From: Aphrophora alni
Taxonomy: Eukaryota > Arthropoda > Insecta > Hemiptera > Aphrophoridae
Direction: 5' to 3'
Length of the DNA stretch: 64,000 nucleotides
Assembly: GCA_963513935.1 (NCBI GenBank)
Contig: OY740768.1
Location: 70,048,231 to 70,112,230, forward strand
In this document: in pieces, positions 1 through 13,657 of the stretch
How positions within the stretch are numbered: the stretch's first letter is position 1
Layout: every line of letters starts with the position of its first letter
Position numbers and translations under genes: made by a program
Notes under the pieces: generated by a model
Database searches by the model: none
What the model saw: only the letters and a program-made list of their open reading frames with translations
What the model was told of the DNA's origin: nothing

Positions 1-1088
1 ATAAAAAGGAACTACCGAAATACTGTTTCATAATATTATCATATTTAATTTCCTGATTTTTTTTCCATATCGTATTTAAAGAATAAGAACACGTAACATA
101 TTGCCTATATGCAATTATTGTTGTTGTTATACTGGTTAATAATAACAATTATGATAAGTATATTAACTAAAATATATATTATGTTACAATAGGAATAACA
201 ATGCATTTTTAGCTATTTATTTAATAAATGAAAAATGAGGACCAAAAGCCCTAACAACACCTTCCGTTATCCACAATTCGTTAGTTAATGTAGACACAAC
301 TTTAATGTGATTTACGTAGAATAACAAATATTGTTTTGTTAAAGAGAGTTTATTTACACATAAAAACAAATAATATTTTTACGTCTATTACACATAATAA
401 CCTTGATGAAATTTTTTTTGAACTTAGGTGACCTCAAAGCAGACATATCAGCAAAAAAAAACTCGATAAGTAAAACTCGTTACTGAGAAAGTAACAAGAA
501 TCGTTTTAATAAACTTCCCCTTTCTGGTTTACCAGCAGTTTGAACGATTAAATAGATTTTTATGAATTTCAGAAATAAATGTTTTGTACAAGACTAGTTC
601 CAGAATTTTGAATTTCGGCTTTAATTCATACAATATACTTTTGAAAATGGGCATTAAGCGAAGTTTATTATTTTCAGTGTATCTAAGTATAGCACCAATA
701 AGAATGGTTCCAAATCTTACTTAAAAAAAAAAATTAGTTCAAATTTCAAAACTGTGATGTAAATCTGAATGGATTGTTTATTTACCATTTTGATAAAATT
801 ACTATTAACATGTGATAATTGGCTTCTAGTTTTAATATAAAACCTATACTACAAAAGCAAATAAACTTAATTACTATAAAAAACGTAAGAACGAGATCTG
901 CAATGAGATAAGCAAACTTGCATCAATATCATAACATAAAGTAAATAAAATAACAGACTACTAATGCCAGAGATTATTAATACCAATGGGGTGAGTTACG
1001 AGGTTGTGATGCAAATTTAAGACTTTTGCCAGTTTCTTAATCAAGCATACCGGATTCACAAAGGTAAAATAAGCTATTAGAACGGCTC
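1..1088. other. AT-rich non-coding stretch
   Basis: No coding region, RNA gene or recognisable repeat was seen. It lies upstream of the host gene; whether it is intergenic or inside a first intron cannot be decided. Confidence 0.5.
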
Positions 1089-1345
1089 TCACGGAAAGAA
1101 GTTGTATGGAATGGATTTTTCCTTTAAAACACCTTTGTCCTTCAGGTGCTTACTTATAGTAGCAATCCCTAGGACTCTAGCTGGACCTACACCTTGTCTT
1201 GGTCTGAATCTAACTCTTTCATCTTTCCTATCTAGTCTCTCATGTTCTCTCTTGACCATGACGCTATTATAGTATTCAAGGGTTAGGTTTCTCTTTTTTA
1301 TGCTTTTTTCTAAGGCAATAAGATCGCGAGTTTTTTGGCTTTAAA
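1089..1345 (-). repeat. Dispersed repeat family A, copy 1, with open frame
   Basis: This is one of five related copies in the window; the others are near 11037, 30429, 34395 and 57306. On the minus strand it keeps an open frame of 83 codons (1340 down to a TGA at 1089-1091) with coding-like composition, including the stretches RNLTLEYYNSVMVKREHERL and GVGPARVLGIATISKHLKDK. The frame has no ATG near its upstream end, so it looks like the tail of a longer protein. The other copies align in DNA but are full of stops. I do not recognise the protein family; a transposon-encoded protein is the simplest reading. Confidence 0.55.
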
Positions 1346-1594
1346 CTACAGTAACACATCAAGAACAAAGTAAAAATAAAACGCATTTGAGTGTTTGTAT
1401 ATAGCACTTAAGCATTTGGCAAAAGGTTTCGGTATTTGATTTCGTTAAAAGATGAATAATAAATAGCACAAGTGAGGGTTGTCCAAATATAACAGGAAAT
1501 CTAAAGTGGCGCATTAGTAAAGGTAGTTGCGCGATTCACCTATACAATTACAAATGAACTACTTGTGAATTGATGTTTTTAGTCTCGTCGTTTT

Positions 1595-1864
1595 GTGTTG
1601 GTAGGTTCTATGTTATCCTTCCCCCCACCACCCCGCGGCCCTTCAACAAGCAGAAAAGATGAAAATCTTGAAATGATCCCGATGATGGGTATCATTAACG
1701 AGATTCCTGAAATAATTAACAAGTTTGTCTTGGAGCTCACGTTAAAGGAAGATTTAAAAATCAAATACGTTTCCGGAAAATTCGTGTCTTGTATGAATGT
1801 ATTTCATAACTTGAAGGAAGAACTTCAAAATGATCCACAGTTTCTTTCTAAAGTTGTGATTTGA
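1595..1864 (+). other. Open frame of unknown origin, 89 codons
   Basis: The frame runs from ATG to TGA with mixed charged and hydrophobic residues and a proline-rich start (FPPPPRGPSTSRKDE). I recognise no domain and see no flanking splice sites. Just downstream (2072-2120) a short segment translates as QFLTKNNMVVAP, which resembles the C-terminal catalytic part of mariner transposases, so the area may be a decayed DNA transposon. That link is weak and rests on about a dozen residues. Confidence 0.25.
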
Positions 1865-2125
1865 AATGAGTCTTGCTGCTGCTGTTACAAGCTGGAAACG
1901 AAAAAAGTGTCAATCCTTTGAATGGACGCGGAATTCATCGAAACACTAGAAGGCCCTCATGTCACCATTATTAAGAGTACAGGAGAGTGTGCAGACAGCC
2001 ACCAAACACAGTGCAGTGATGAAGGGATTCTTAACAACAACGCTTTTCTCCAAATGGCCTCGAATGTGTAACAGTTTTTGACTAAAAACAACATGGTGGT
2101 TGCCCCACTACGTTCCATCTCTTTT

Positions 2126-5100
2126 TTTAAAAATTTATTTTATTTCATTAATTTTTTTTATACAGAAGAAAAATGATAGGATAAAGACAATAAATACATT
2201 ATTTTTAGTGTATTTCTACTTGAAATTTAGAATGATTCAAAACTGAAATTTATTAAAATTTAATATCTTTTATCATTTTTTGTTTAAATATACGTGTAAG
2301 CAATTTGATACATAAGATGTTCTAACATTACCATACTGTTCTTTTAACCAGTAAAATCGTTCAAACAATTTTAAAATGGCAATATTTACGAAAATGTATT
2401 GTCCTATTTTTCTTAAGTTTGTAGGTCCGTCAGACCGAATAACATTAATCCCACCTTTCAACGATACAAAATAACTATGTGGTAGTCAACACCATGAACT
2501 CACATACTTTAATCCTGAATAGTGAATAAATGCAATCCGTACAAAAAATAAACTAGTAAATGCCAAAGTGTGGTAACAATTAAACAAAACTGAAAGTCAC
2601 ACCATGCTAATTGGCTGACAACAAAATTCACTTAACTCACACCAACGCTATGTGGCGTTGCGTGCTGAGATTATTAGAATTTCTACCAGTCAAGCTTGAA
2701 TTATCTACCCTTTACATCAGGCCTAGAAATAAATATTTCAATTTATATTAATATATATTTTGGAAATATAAATTTCCCAAACGGCTTCAATATAAAGTTC
2801 CACAAAACAATACACAGATAAATTAATAAGGAATAGGTAGTAAATATCCTTATTTACACTTTGTTATTAAAATTTGAAACCTGCCTTTGTGAACAAAAAT
2901 TATCATTACATTTTTCAGTTAAATATCTGTACTCTCTCTTTTTACTTACTCAGTAAACGAAATATAGAGTAATTCTCAAAAATTTCGACATCACTTTTTG
3001 ATTGAGTGACCCCAGGAAATCGAAGAAGTGATTTTCGACATACGAGTTGACGTTTTCGTCTGGACGTAAGCACGACAGCAGCCACAAAAATGAAAAAAAA
3101 TAGAACTTATTGGTCCAACCTATTGAAAGATAATAGTTGACAGAGAGACAGGCAGGCAGGTAACCTTGAATTATTTATCTTTTTATGGACAGTTGTAGAA
3201 GTTTACTTTCGACATCAATGACTTAGTTTAAATAACATACAGATTTATTTTGAATTCAAAGGTCGTATTAAAGAATTATGGCGCAGTTTTGCACGTGTTT
3301 ACATATTCAAATAGCCGGAGGTGTTTGATGGTTAAGAATTAAATGTTATAAACGCGATATTCTTTCACTTGGCAGAGAAATAGAAAGTTCTTCTAAAAGA
3401 GAAACGATAACACTGAGATATTCTAAAGAGATAGCCTACGTGTAGAAAAACGCATTCCCTAAATTGACAAACATTTCATTGCCAAATAGATATTCTTAAT
3501 TTGTCCATTTTAACTAGAGTACAATGATTATAGGGAAGATAACCTTGAATGATGTCACATTGCTCACAGGATGTATTCTCGTTAGAGATAGGCATGCACC
3601 AAAATTTAGTAAAATTGTATTATCCAATAATGGAGCGAAGGAAATTCTAATGTTTGTGTATTAAAAAATAATACATTATATTTAATAAAATATAGACTTG
3701 AATTTTTTTTAATGTGCCTGTTAAGCTGGAAAAACAAACAATGATAACGAAAAAATAACAGATAGTTTTTGTGGAGTATTTTGTACAATGACCTAACATA
3801 AGCAACTATTTTAATTTATGCGTTCTATTATTATTAGCGAACAGTTAAATTTGAGAATAAATGACAAAGAAACAATCAAAATCAACACTATGTCCGACTA
3901 ATATTTATCGATGTTTTAAACAATAAAACCAACAAATACAGTTGTGTTACGTGTTACAATGCCAATCCTAAAACTAATCGGGCATGATTATCATTTTAAA
4001 ATTTATGGTAGCCTATAGTAAGTTAGGATTTTGTTTAAAATTTTCTTTTCTTATATTTTACTTTCTTACCATGCTTAAAAGTACAATTATTACACTTTTT
4101 AAAAATAGCACACATAAAAAAGTTCATGTTTTTCAAGCGCATTTTATAACAGTTTCCAGGTGTTAACTATTTAGTCTTGATTTATGGCTATACGCACCTT
4201 TTCTGACATCATACTCTATAAACAAATTATCTTCATTATTTCATTATCTAGCTCAGCTTTTGGAGCGTAAATTAACCTCTCTCTTTTTTTCTTTTTTTTG
4301 TTTTTATGAATATAGTAAATTAAGTTGTACGTTTAGGTGTAATACAACTGGTGAGTTTTGATGCATTCCCTATTTTTATAATCTTGTTGATAAAAAATAG
4401 CCTTTAAGCACTGGCGATATCTTTAAGCTTATAAACAAGTAGTTTACAAAATTTCAAAATGTTCGTAAATTAATTTTTGATAAAATAAGATATAATAGTA
4501 CTTCATACTAAATTTCAAGCCTTTGTCTTAATTTTTGCTGTTGATACTTAAGTTTCAAGAACGCCTGTTTGTGTGTCGCCTGAAAACTGGTTTAGTGCAA
4601 CCGACGAAATTCCTAATCATCACACAAATATTTGTAAGTCGAATAGGATCGTATCAAATAACATCATTGTTGTATCCATCTATTAAAAAAATTTCCGGGT
4701 CGTGAGTAGCTCGTTAAGGCAGGGAAACCGAAACCTACACCACAGAAGTAAAACTAACTACTCCCATGTTTACACTATTTAGTGCTACAAAACTTTGTAA
4801 ATTAAATACAGAGTTTTCTTGGAATATGTACAAAGCTAAATGTGAAACGTTACCGCAGAAATCTTTTATTCCTTCAAATTTTTCTAATAAATCAAGCACA
4901 TGCAACCTCATCAATATTATAGTTGTAAAAATAATATATCATTCCAATATTAATTGTAAATAAGAAATAGAGTTTTACTGAATTTGTTATTAAAATATTT
5001 GATTGATATAACAAATTTAAAAGTACTTCATATTTAAAAAAGACAACACTATTGTTATATTACAGTACTATTTATGACACAAATGTTTTAATGATTTTAA

Positions 5101-5133
5101 AATTTCAAAACGTAGTAATTTTATGTGTGTATT
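2126..5133. other. Non-coding stretch
   Basis: Only short, stop-limited frames without recognisable motifs are present. No RNA gene or repeat was identified by eye. Confidence 0.4.
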
Positions 5134-5274
5134 GGATCAATCGTCAAAGCTTTCCTCGATGTCTATTTGACAACTTAGGCTAAAGCAGTTTTGTAGGAGA
5201 TTAAGGATAACGTCGTATCGAAGAGTCGTCTTCCTTACAGTTCTTCATCCAATTAGGAAAGTTGGGAGAACTTT
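5134..5274 (+). repeat. Dispersed repeat family B, copy 1
   Basis: This ~140-bp stretch matches the reverse complement of 13538-13657. Shared blocks include GACAACTTA, GAGATTAA and CTTCATCCAATTAGG in the same order and spacing. The family is unassigned. Confidence 0.55.
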
Positions 5275-6145
5275 TTAGATATATATATTATTTTATAAGA
5301 TGGATTATCATTTTGTTAAACATATATAATTTACCAATCTATCATACACACAGTCTTGTTTTGCAACCATTTACCTCATTTCTCAGAATTAAATGCCCCT
5401 CTCGGCCACTCTAATATTTTTTCCGACTGTTTTTACAGCGGTTCAAGGACATTATATTGTTACTTAACAACATAACTTAGGCCTATTTTGCTGAAAATAG
5501 TTCAACAAAACATAAATTGTAATATGCACAAGTATTGATATTGTTTGTTATATTTCAAGACAGGCAAACAGACTACTAAACCCTTCGAAGTACAGTACCC
5601 GATTAACAAACTTTACAATGTGTAATGGATTAAACCAAAAGAAATCATGAAAAATATTCATTGGTTGTATTACAATTATTCTATATCACAAAGTGAATTG
5701 TATAATAATAGAATTTGAAAACTATATTGCTTTCACTTGTACAGTAAGTGTTTGTGTTCCGTACAATTAGTTTAATTTAAGAACTGCACAATACAATAAC
5801 AAGATCCTATCTTACAACTTTCTTATCTAAATAATATAAAGATAAACTAATGTAGTAGGCAGATATTTATTTCTATTCTATCATTTGTAGAAAACATGTT
5901 TTAATTGTCAATATTGCCCAATGATATTTCTATATGCATAGGAAGAAGACATTGTTTTTACCTCAATTACTTTAAAACCGCTAATCGTCCTTTTAATTTT
6001 CTGATTTCTAAGAATTATAAATTTGAGTTTTGTTTAAAAATTACCTTGTTTATAATATTTAAATGTCCAATATCTAACAGTTTTCCAAGTTTTAATCTGC
6101 TACAGAAATATTTTATTATAAATTATATTTTATATTATACAAATA
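5275..6145. other. Non-coding stretch
   Basis: AT-rich, with no coding or structural feature seen. It ends at the 3' terminus of a minus-strand Helitron. Confidence 0.4.
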
Positions 6146-6477
6146 CTAGTGGTTTAACCCGGCTTCGCCCGGGAGTTCTAACATATGTTATTCACGAATA
6201 AATGTTGAATATGATCTTGATTTCAAAATATTCGCAAACCAGTCTGCTAGCACCTAATTGAAGAATCATGCGCAAGACCCTAAAAATGAGAGTAATGAGT
6301 TAAATAAAGTATTTTTACAAAGTAGAAATTTACTCAGTTAACTGTACCTATTTTCAAGATGATCCGGGGCTATAGGATTGTGTGGTAGTTGGAATATGAG
6401 ATCAACCTCAAAATATAATAAGTAAAAGCTTTTTATTGAAAACATTCTAACTATTTATAATACTTGTTTATAAACAA

Positions 6478-6730
6478 CATTTTTCATTTTGTTATCTGGG
6501 GTATATATATACAAAATTTTCGAATTTCCTACTCGAGAGCAAGCTATGTATAATAAGACCGTGAGAAAAGCAGGAATCTTTGAGACTTATGCCGCAATAC
6601 TTTAAAGTCTGTACCTGCGATTTGTTAATAGTAAAACTATAGGCTAAATTGATTGAAAATTGCAGTCTCTTTAATTGGAATGGTAATTCAGTCGATATCA
6701 GTGGTATTCTGGGGATAAATACTGTATTTC
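6478..6730 (-). pseudogene. Helitron/PIF1-type helicase relic
   Basis: Minus-strand translation gives FIPRIPLISTELPFQLKRLQ, then NLAYSFTINKSQVQTLKYCG and, in another frame, IACSRVGNSK followed by a PDNK block. These match the C-terminal helicase motifs of Helitron proteins (INKSQGQ and ACSRVG motifs). The second G/Q of INKSQGQ is altered and a frameshift falls near 6559, just before the ACSRVG block, so the fragment is dead. Confidence 0.75.
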
Positions 6731-6902
6731 CCGGGTCATAAGTTCGGCCCTTTTATCTTCCATTATGGACGCCCTTAGAGACAAAACGGAAACCTTCTTC
6801 ACGGATGGGCAATAGAGGACTATCACACCATATACCCTCTTTGATTGTACCGGGATTCATTTTTGAGTTTTACCGGCACGCACATTCTAGACTTCCTTTT
6901 AT

Positions 6903-6910
<8 letters not shown>

Positions 6911-6942
<32 letters not shown>
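6911..6942. repeat. (AT)n microsatellite
   Basis: An uninterrupted AT dinucleotide run next to the proposed Helitron 5' end. Confidence 0.9.
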
Positions 6943-6945
<3 letters not shown>

Positions 6946-9900
6946 TTTTACATATATTTGTTTAAATATTTTATTTTTTAACAATTATACAATTTTTTAT
7001 AAAATGTCGGTCACTCAAAACTTCATGGAGGTATGGACGCGGGGGCTCCGACTGAATATTAAGTTTAATGAATTTGATATCTCATTTTCGCATAGACATA
7101 CACTTATACTCTTTTCGCAATGATTATCTTAAGAATACGTGATATACTATTTTTAACGTGGTGAAGAATTAAAAAACAGACGGTATTTATAGATTATGCA
7201 ATTAATAGGCCTAAGTTTTTTGTAGTAAAATTTACCAAACTGGTACTAGAGCAAATAATAATGAAAATGTTCATAATAATAAGTTTTCCAGTTACTTGTA
7301 AAAGGCGCTCGATTCCCGAGTATGAGCGTGGATGAAAGATTACAAAATTATATTAATGAATTTGTGTGTACACTTATTAACAAAATAAACTGTCATATAA
7401 AAATTTACTCATAAATTATTTAGAGTCTATTACAAAAATCAATTTTTATCTTTAAAAAAGCTTATATGGCTTTAGTTATTATACAAAAAATCAAATAATA
7501 GATTATAAAATAAGGGGGGGTAAGAGTCTATATTGAAAAATTGCAGATAGGAAAATAACACAAGTCATTAATAACAATTAACAATTTTATCCAAAAAATT
7601 TACTGACATGCTTTAGTTTTCCATTAATTTTATTTAAAAACAATCCAAGTCTAACTACTAAAAACACATAACTTAACTAGAGATTGCGATAAACTTGAGT
7701 ATTTTTTTTTTAAACTAGTTTCAAATGTTTCTGAAAAGAAATTATAAAAACTATATCAGTATAAGTAGGCCTACACAACGAAGTTATTTTAATCTTAAAA
7801 TTTGTTATTTTACTTTAAAATTTAATTATTTTTTAATTTTTGTGAAATATTTACGACATCAATATAAACGTTTGTTTACATTAGCTACTCTCACTAACAG
7901 TAGTATAACAGTATATGACTACCAAAACACAGACTAATTATTGTATACACATTTTCTCCTTACATTTACATACTTACATCTGTACGCACTAAACCACATA
8001 AACATTTACAAAAAAATTAATTTATAAAAAATGATTCTACATACCATGTAACAGTAGAGGATCAGAGTGTAGTGAGACAACCCTTTACCAATGGCAGATT
8101 ACAACCACTGAGCTATTAGTCCATATACTTTTGTCACGAAGATTTCATAACACAACAATGTTATTTTAAACTACTCACATAGCCCGAGAGAATGAGGTTT
8201 CTTTGAAAAACGCAATAACTACTTTCATCAAAAATATAAACATTAAAATTTGTATTTAATCTCGCTATTGGCCTTTATTTTCACAACTTAACATTCAATA
8301 TTTGAATCCCTTATACCTATGTAATATAACTAGACTCTTTTATTGTAGAAGTTTAAGTAATTTTGAAATCTCTCAGACACTGTTATTATCCCCATGCTAC
8401 ATTACATCAGCAAATGTATACTAGTAGAATTTTACGTTTATATAATATGATTACGCTTAAAATACTATTTAAAAAAAATAAAGTAGCGTTGTTTTAAAAC
8501 TATTTAAAGATATGATTATTTTAAATAAAAAATGTTGAGTAGTTTACATTATTTTGTTAAGTTTTATTTTATTCAATAAGCAATGTACAACATTATAGTT
8601 TAGTTCTTCGAGCAAACGTAATTGTATTTTTAATCCACCTTTCAGAATTCTGTTGGGATTATTTTTTTGTAAGTATTCCAACAACAGGTTTAAACTACGC
8701 AATTCCTGTTTATTTGAGCGAATTACTTATTTTTCATCTTAGTTATTTTTGTAATGGAATTGTGTTTCTATTACTTTTGTTTTTTAGTGTAACAAGTTTA
8801 TTTTAAAGTGAAATTAAATCTTCTAATTATAAAAATAATATTGAACTACACACCTGATAAAAAGTTCATATTCTATTTTCTTCTTTTTTTATAATGTATA
8901 TTATATTATGTAGAGTAAGCTTAGTTACTATTTTAAGGGTTTTTACAAATAGTACTTTTGTTTTTAAAAGAAAAAAACAAATTTGGTCGGTGTCATTAAA
9001 TATAGATTTTTTTTAAATGGATACAATGAATCTTTGCTGTCTATTTACGTCGGAGAAGTTCGATTTCCTTCAATTTATAATTAATTTAGGTCTAGTTTTT
9101 CAGACTAAAGAATAAAATCAACGCTCTGTTGAGCCCAACAAGAAAATCTTTGAATTAACCAGTAGAGTGAAAATATAACTCTAAGGTCTTCCTTAACTTG
9201 TATATTTTTGTTTTGGTTTAACATTTAATTAATTTTCTTTAATAAATCTTCCAGGGAATTCTATCTATTACAATGAACTCATATTTTGTTTTAGATTGTA
9301 GTAAAATTACACTTTTGCATAACACTATTATGTGGCCAATTGTTTCCTAAACCTACTTTCAATTAATGTAAACAAATATTGTAGATATTAAATAGATTTA
9401 TAACAAACATTTTACTTCCGAGATATCAACAGCTAAAATTTCTGTTGCAATATTATAAATTTGTTAAATTATGCTGTCTGTTAGTAAAGAACTTACGAGC
9501 ATTAGGGACTATAATATTGCCATATCTTATCACAACATATTATACTACGAAAACTCAGTAATTCTTGGAGGGAGAGGGCCCTCATTTCATTGGTCATTTC
9601 GTCTGCAGTTTAATTGGTTAGTTACGCGTTTTCAGCCAAACACGTCTACCATTTTTTTTTCTTTTTCGAAATTTAAAAATAAGGTTCTTTGCAATAAGGC
9701 CGAACGATGCATTACAAGATATTGTACAACATTTATTATCGTATGATAATATACGAAACAACCACATTTTGTAAATTTTTTAATGTATATTTGTTAATAC
9801 CTATTATTTTACTTTCTTAAAAATATGTAGTGCGTAGACCAACATATGTTAAAGGTTAAAAAATCACATTCATGTAATGAAGTCTGTCTGTTCAAACAGT

Positions 9901-11036
9901 ATATTACAGTCCAAACGAAAGGGCCGATTTTTATCAAATTAACATTGTGAACATGATTATATCGAATCTACTGGAGTTTTATAAATAATATATGTATATA
10001 TATTTAACCAACAAATTTGAGTGTATCAGAACACAAAATAACGAGATTTTCAAAATTGATTCTAACGATTTGACCAATTAATTTGTATTATAAACTTTTA
10101 CAATTCTCAAAAATATGATAGAAATAGTTAATGCCAATTTTGAAAAATTTCATCTTCCAAGACGCGGATGGTTCATTTTAATTTTAATGTAAAACTGGTA
10201 TATTTTGATAAATGACAATGTATGCTTTTTGTTTACTCTATTTGTTTTGTTTTTTTCTACTGTGGTTGAAAAAGTTTAGAAAATATCTTAGTATCGTGAA
10301 TTTGTTTTATATGCGCGAGAAAGTAACACACGCAAAATAATACACTTATGCGTTGGGGGGGGGGGGGGCGGTGATACGCTGGAGAATTTTATTATTTGTA
10401 TGCATTGGCCATCATGATGTCTCTTAAAAAAAGATAATGTACTTTATAGATTCATCGAAGTAAAAATGTATTTATTATTTAAAATTAAAACAGTATTCTT
10501 GATGGCTCGCCTGACAGAGTAAACAGTCTGGCTTTTATTACACCGTCTAACTGTCCGTCCTTGATACTAATTGACGATCAATCTCAATTTGTTTTAATTT
10601 AATTGTCAACGTTGACTTTAACTTACCCAAGGCAATAATTCCACCGTATTGTTGTCATAGTAATTAGGTTATTATATTGTAACTACGACGGTTTACTGTA
10701 AACATTTACTTAGTTTATAATTTAAAAATTTTGCTTTTCTTTGACTTAGAAATCACATTATTTTTTCTTTATTTCTAAATAAATATGTTAAGATTCCTGA
10801 GACGGTAATAGTGTTCAATACAACATTAATTAGATTGAAATACTACTTGGGATTGTTCACTTTAAAACTTCTAGTAGCCTATATAACCAGCCAAATAATA
10901 AAATAAATTCATCTATCCTACCAAATTAACTTTTCTTACAGTTTTACTGGGTAAGTCAATATATATATTTTTTATTCGACTTATTTGTAGATTTGGTTTT
11001 GTTTTTCTTTATTTATTAAAGGAACAATCTCTCGGT
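6946..11036. other. Non-coding stretch with possible SINE relic
   Basis: Mostly featureless AT-rich DNA. The minus strand at about 8122-8050 starts GGACTAATAGCTCAGTGGTT, resembling a tRNA 5' half with an A box, followed by a poor B-box-like GGGTTGTCTCAC. It could be an eroded tRNA-derived SINE. A G14 run lies at 10355-10368. Confidence 0.3.
10355..10368 (+). repeat. G14 homopolymer
   Basis: Fourteen consecutive G in AT-rich surroundings; the length may be a sequencing estimate. Confidence 0.85.
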
Positions 11037-11221
11037 CATCATCGCCTTATAAAAGAAAATGTATATAAAATAAAGAATTTTAGCTGTTCTATACTCTAAT
11101 AGCTCTACGGTCAGAAAAGGACAAGAATTGAACAAGAAAGACCTAAGAAAAATGAAATAAAGGAATATAACCTAAGACTACATTAAAAAAAGTGTAGATC
11201 CAGCCAGGTCTCTCGGTATTG
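11037..11221 (+). repeat. Dispersed repeat family A, copy 2
   Basis: It aligns with copy 1 in the opposite orientation: a CATCATCGCCTT start, then a GGTCAGAAAAGGACAAGAAT block and a GTGTAGATCCAGCCAGG end. No open frame survives. Confidence 0.55.
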
Positions 11222-13279
11222 TTACGTCCGCGTGCGTGCGCGCATGTGTGTGAGTGAGTGCGTGCTTGTGTTTATGGTCAATTTATGTATGTGTGGATAT
11301 GTATATTTTATCTGATTTTCTTAAAAATTTGACAATGTACAAGTTCGTTTCAAAAAAAATTGGATGGTAAATTCCAAAACGACAGTAGTTTTATTTATTT
11401 TTGTTGCCTGTGATACATGTATAATATAGTGTATTGCTTGCAAAACCATCTTCCAACGGTTACCTACAATGCCCTAGCATATATCATTGTGTATAGCTTA
11501 TTAATCAACTTCCAATGATATCCTAATGACTTTTCTAACAAAAAAATGAAGAGAGTTGTTGCTAAGAAAATTTTAATTTGAAGAACACAGCATAGAAACG
11601 TTGAAAAAGTTTAGTAATCATTTATTTCAGTCAAGTTTAATCGAAGTTAGTTTAATTTGAAAATGTGAAAAATGTATGTAAACTTTATTTTCGGTGTACG
11701 TATTTTTGATTAGTTAATGTTTAAAGTTTTGTTTTCCCCCTAATATTGTTGTCAACATATAACTAGGTTTTTTTTTAGCGGTTTACAAACACAACAGTTT
11801 TTTAAAATTAAAATTTCAGTCCCTTTGTTGAAACCAACTTATAAAAATTTATAAAAAACCTAGTTTTGTGTTTTTATTTACTATTATAGCATATACGAAG
11901 ATTAGAAAGCTGTGGGATATACCCATTTTTCATTTGGGATTTAATAACTCAAAATTTAGGTATAGTTGATAAAAAAAAATATGCTTTTATAATAATCGGC
12001 TGTAGATTAAATATTTGGTTGAAAACATTGACGAAAGTTAAGCTATAAGGTCCATACAAAAGGTATTGGTTAGGCCTACTATCCTGCAAAAAGTTGGTTT
12101 AGAAGTTATTGGTGAAAAAACATCGTTAATGGTGATAAAAGACAAAATTTATCAGAATCAGCTTATTTGATTTTGTTCAAATTTTTGTGAAACGTAAATA
12201 TTATTGTCTTAGACTTTTTATGCCAAGTTGCAAGGAAAGGAAAATTAGAGTTCGGGAATAGTTATCAAAATGAATCTTAACAATTGTCTTTAAAATTCGA
12301 TTTCAATAAAAAAGATTTAAGGTCTGGGGGCGTTTATACTACAAGCATATTTAAAGGAAAATTAGTAATAAAGGAAATTTTGTTTCAGCTCAAAGTAGTA
12401 TAGTGACGTTTTTAGGGAGACGTGACGAGTATTATTTTTGGTTTTGTAAAGAGTTGTGAAAGACAAATATATATATATGCGTTAGTGGAATGCTTTTGTA
12501 CCGTTTATTTTATCATGAAATCAATTTTAGATATCAAATGCAGTCATATTGAAACAGAAAATTTTAATTCTTCGACCAAATAACTCTTAAGGACATCTTC
12601 ATTAGTTATAAACAATGTTTGGATTTAATAATTCTCGACAGAATTTTTATGTATCTTCACCAGTTATAAACAATGTTTGGAGTTGATTCTCTATCTTTTT
12701 TTGTATAACAAGATATCTCCATTGTCTTTGATGAAAACAAACACCTTTTGAATTCTAATAATTCTCAATATAATAAATTCTACAGCTGAGAAAGCGTGTT
12801 TAAACATAGGTTTATTTGTATTACTAACTACTCTACAAGTACCAATTTTAGATTCAATGTAAGCAAATTTAATGCATAGGCTCGATTTTATAAAATCATT
12901 GGACAAGTTCAGTAACCAGAAAAATTGCAAGATCAATTTAAATAGTGGCTAATTTTAAAAACAAAAGTCGATGATTATTTTTTACTGCACGTCGTACAAA
13001 TTCCCACAATAGCTCATGATGTGGAGATCCAAAAATATGCATCCAATGCATCTAACAGTGTTTTATACGATACAAATATGAGAGTTAAAAACATTAAAAA
13101 ATCAGCAAAAAATTTAGTAATCAAAATTTAAGTTAATGCTTATTATTTGTGGAATAGGATTTTAAAAACGTCAATATATTTTAAAATGGAGGTCGTTTGA
13201 AACAGTTTTTTTGGTAGATCCAATAAGCTCTTCTTGTGGCTATTAAAAGAAATATTTTATTATTTGAGAAGCTAGATAG

Positions 13280-13328
<49 letters not shown>

Positions 13329-13537
13329 GTGTGTGTGTTTTCTGAATCCTTTAGTCATTAGGATATATCATAAATAGATGGATAATATATTTAATTTTGG
13401 ACAAAACGACGTGTGTGGGATGTTAAAATTAACAGCTACTGCTAGTTAGTTATAAAGGATTGTTTCACATGTTGGACACAAACAACAAAAAACTGAATCA
13501 GCTTATAAGGAAGTATATAATACATATTTGTAATAAG
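11222..13537. other. Non-coding stretch
   Basis: It contains two copies of AGTTATAAACAATGTTTGGA 58 bp apart (12604-12623 and 12662-12681) and a (TA)n/(GT)n microsatellite at 13284-13338. No coding signal was seen. Confidence 0.4.
13284..13338. repeat. (TA)n followed by short (GT)n
   Basis: About 40 bp of alternating TA followed by a few GT units. Confidence 0.9.
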
Positions 13538-13657
13538 TGCTTCCTTCTCCCCTAATTGGATGAAGCACTGTAAGAAGACAGCTTCTCGATGTTGTTATCT
13601 TTAATCTCTTATAAGTTGTCACATTGACATCTATTATAGGATTTGATGCTTGATCTA
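13538..13657 (-). repeat. Dispersed repeat family B, copy 2
   Basis: Inverted relative to copy 1 at 5134-5274, with the same ordered conserved blocks. Confidence 0.55.

Larger units (their letters stand above)
6146..6945 (-). mobile_element. Decayed Helitron (minus strand)
   Basis: The 3' terminus is seen on the minus strand: a hairpin with CCCGG/CCGGG arms (6158-6173) shortly before CTAG (6146-6149), inserted between A and T, the hallmark of Helitron ends. Inside, 6478-6730 encodes a decayed piece of the C-terminal Helitron helicase. The proposed 5' end, TC at 6944-6945 followed by TATATA, fits Helitron starts but lies in a (TA)n run, so that border is uncertain. The element is internally deleted: Rep and the N-terminal helicase are absent. 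Confidence 0.7.

Noticed and set aside
2072..2120. Full mariner transposase
   Set aside because: Only a dozen residues (QFLTKNNMVVAP) resemble the family; too little to annotate as an element.
8050..8122. tRNA gene on the minus strand
   Set aside because: An A-box-like half is present but no complete cloverleaf or good B box; at best a SINE relic.
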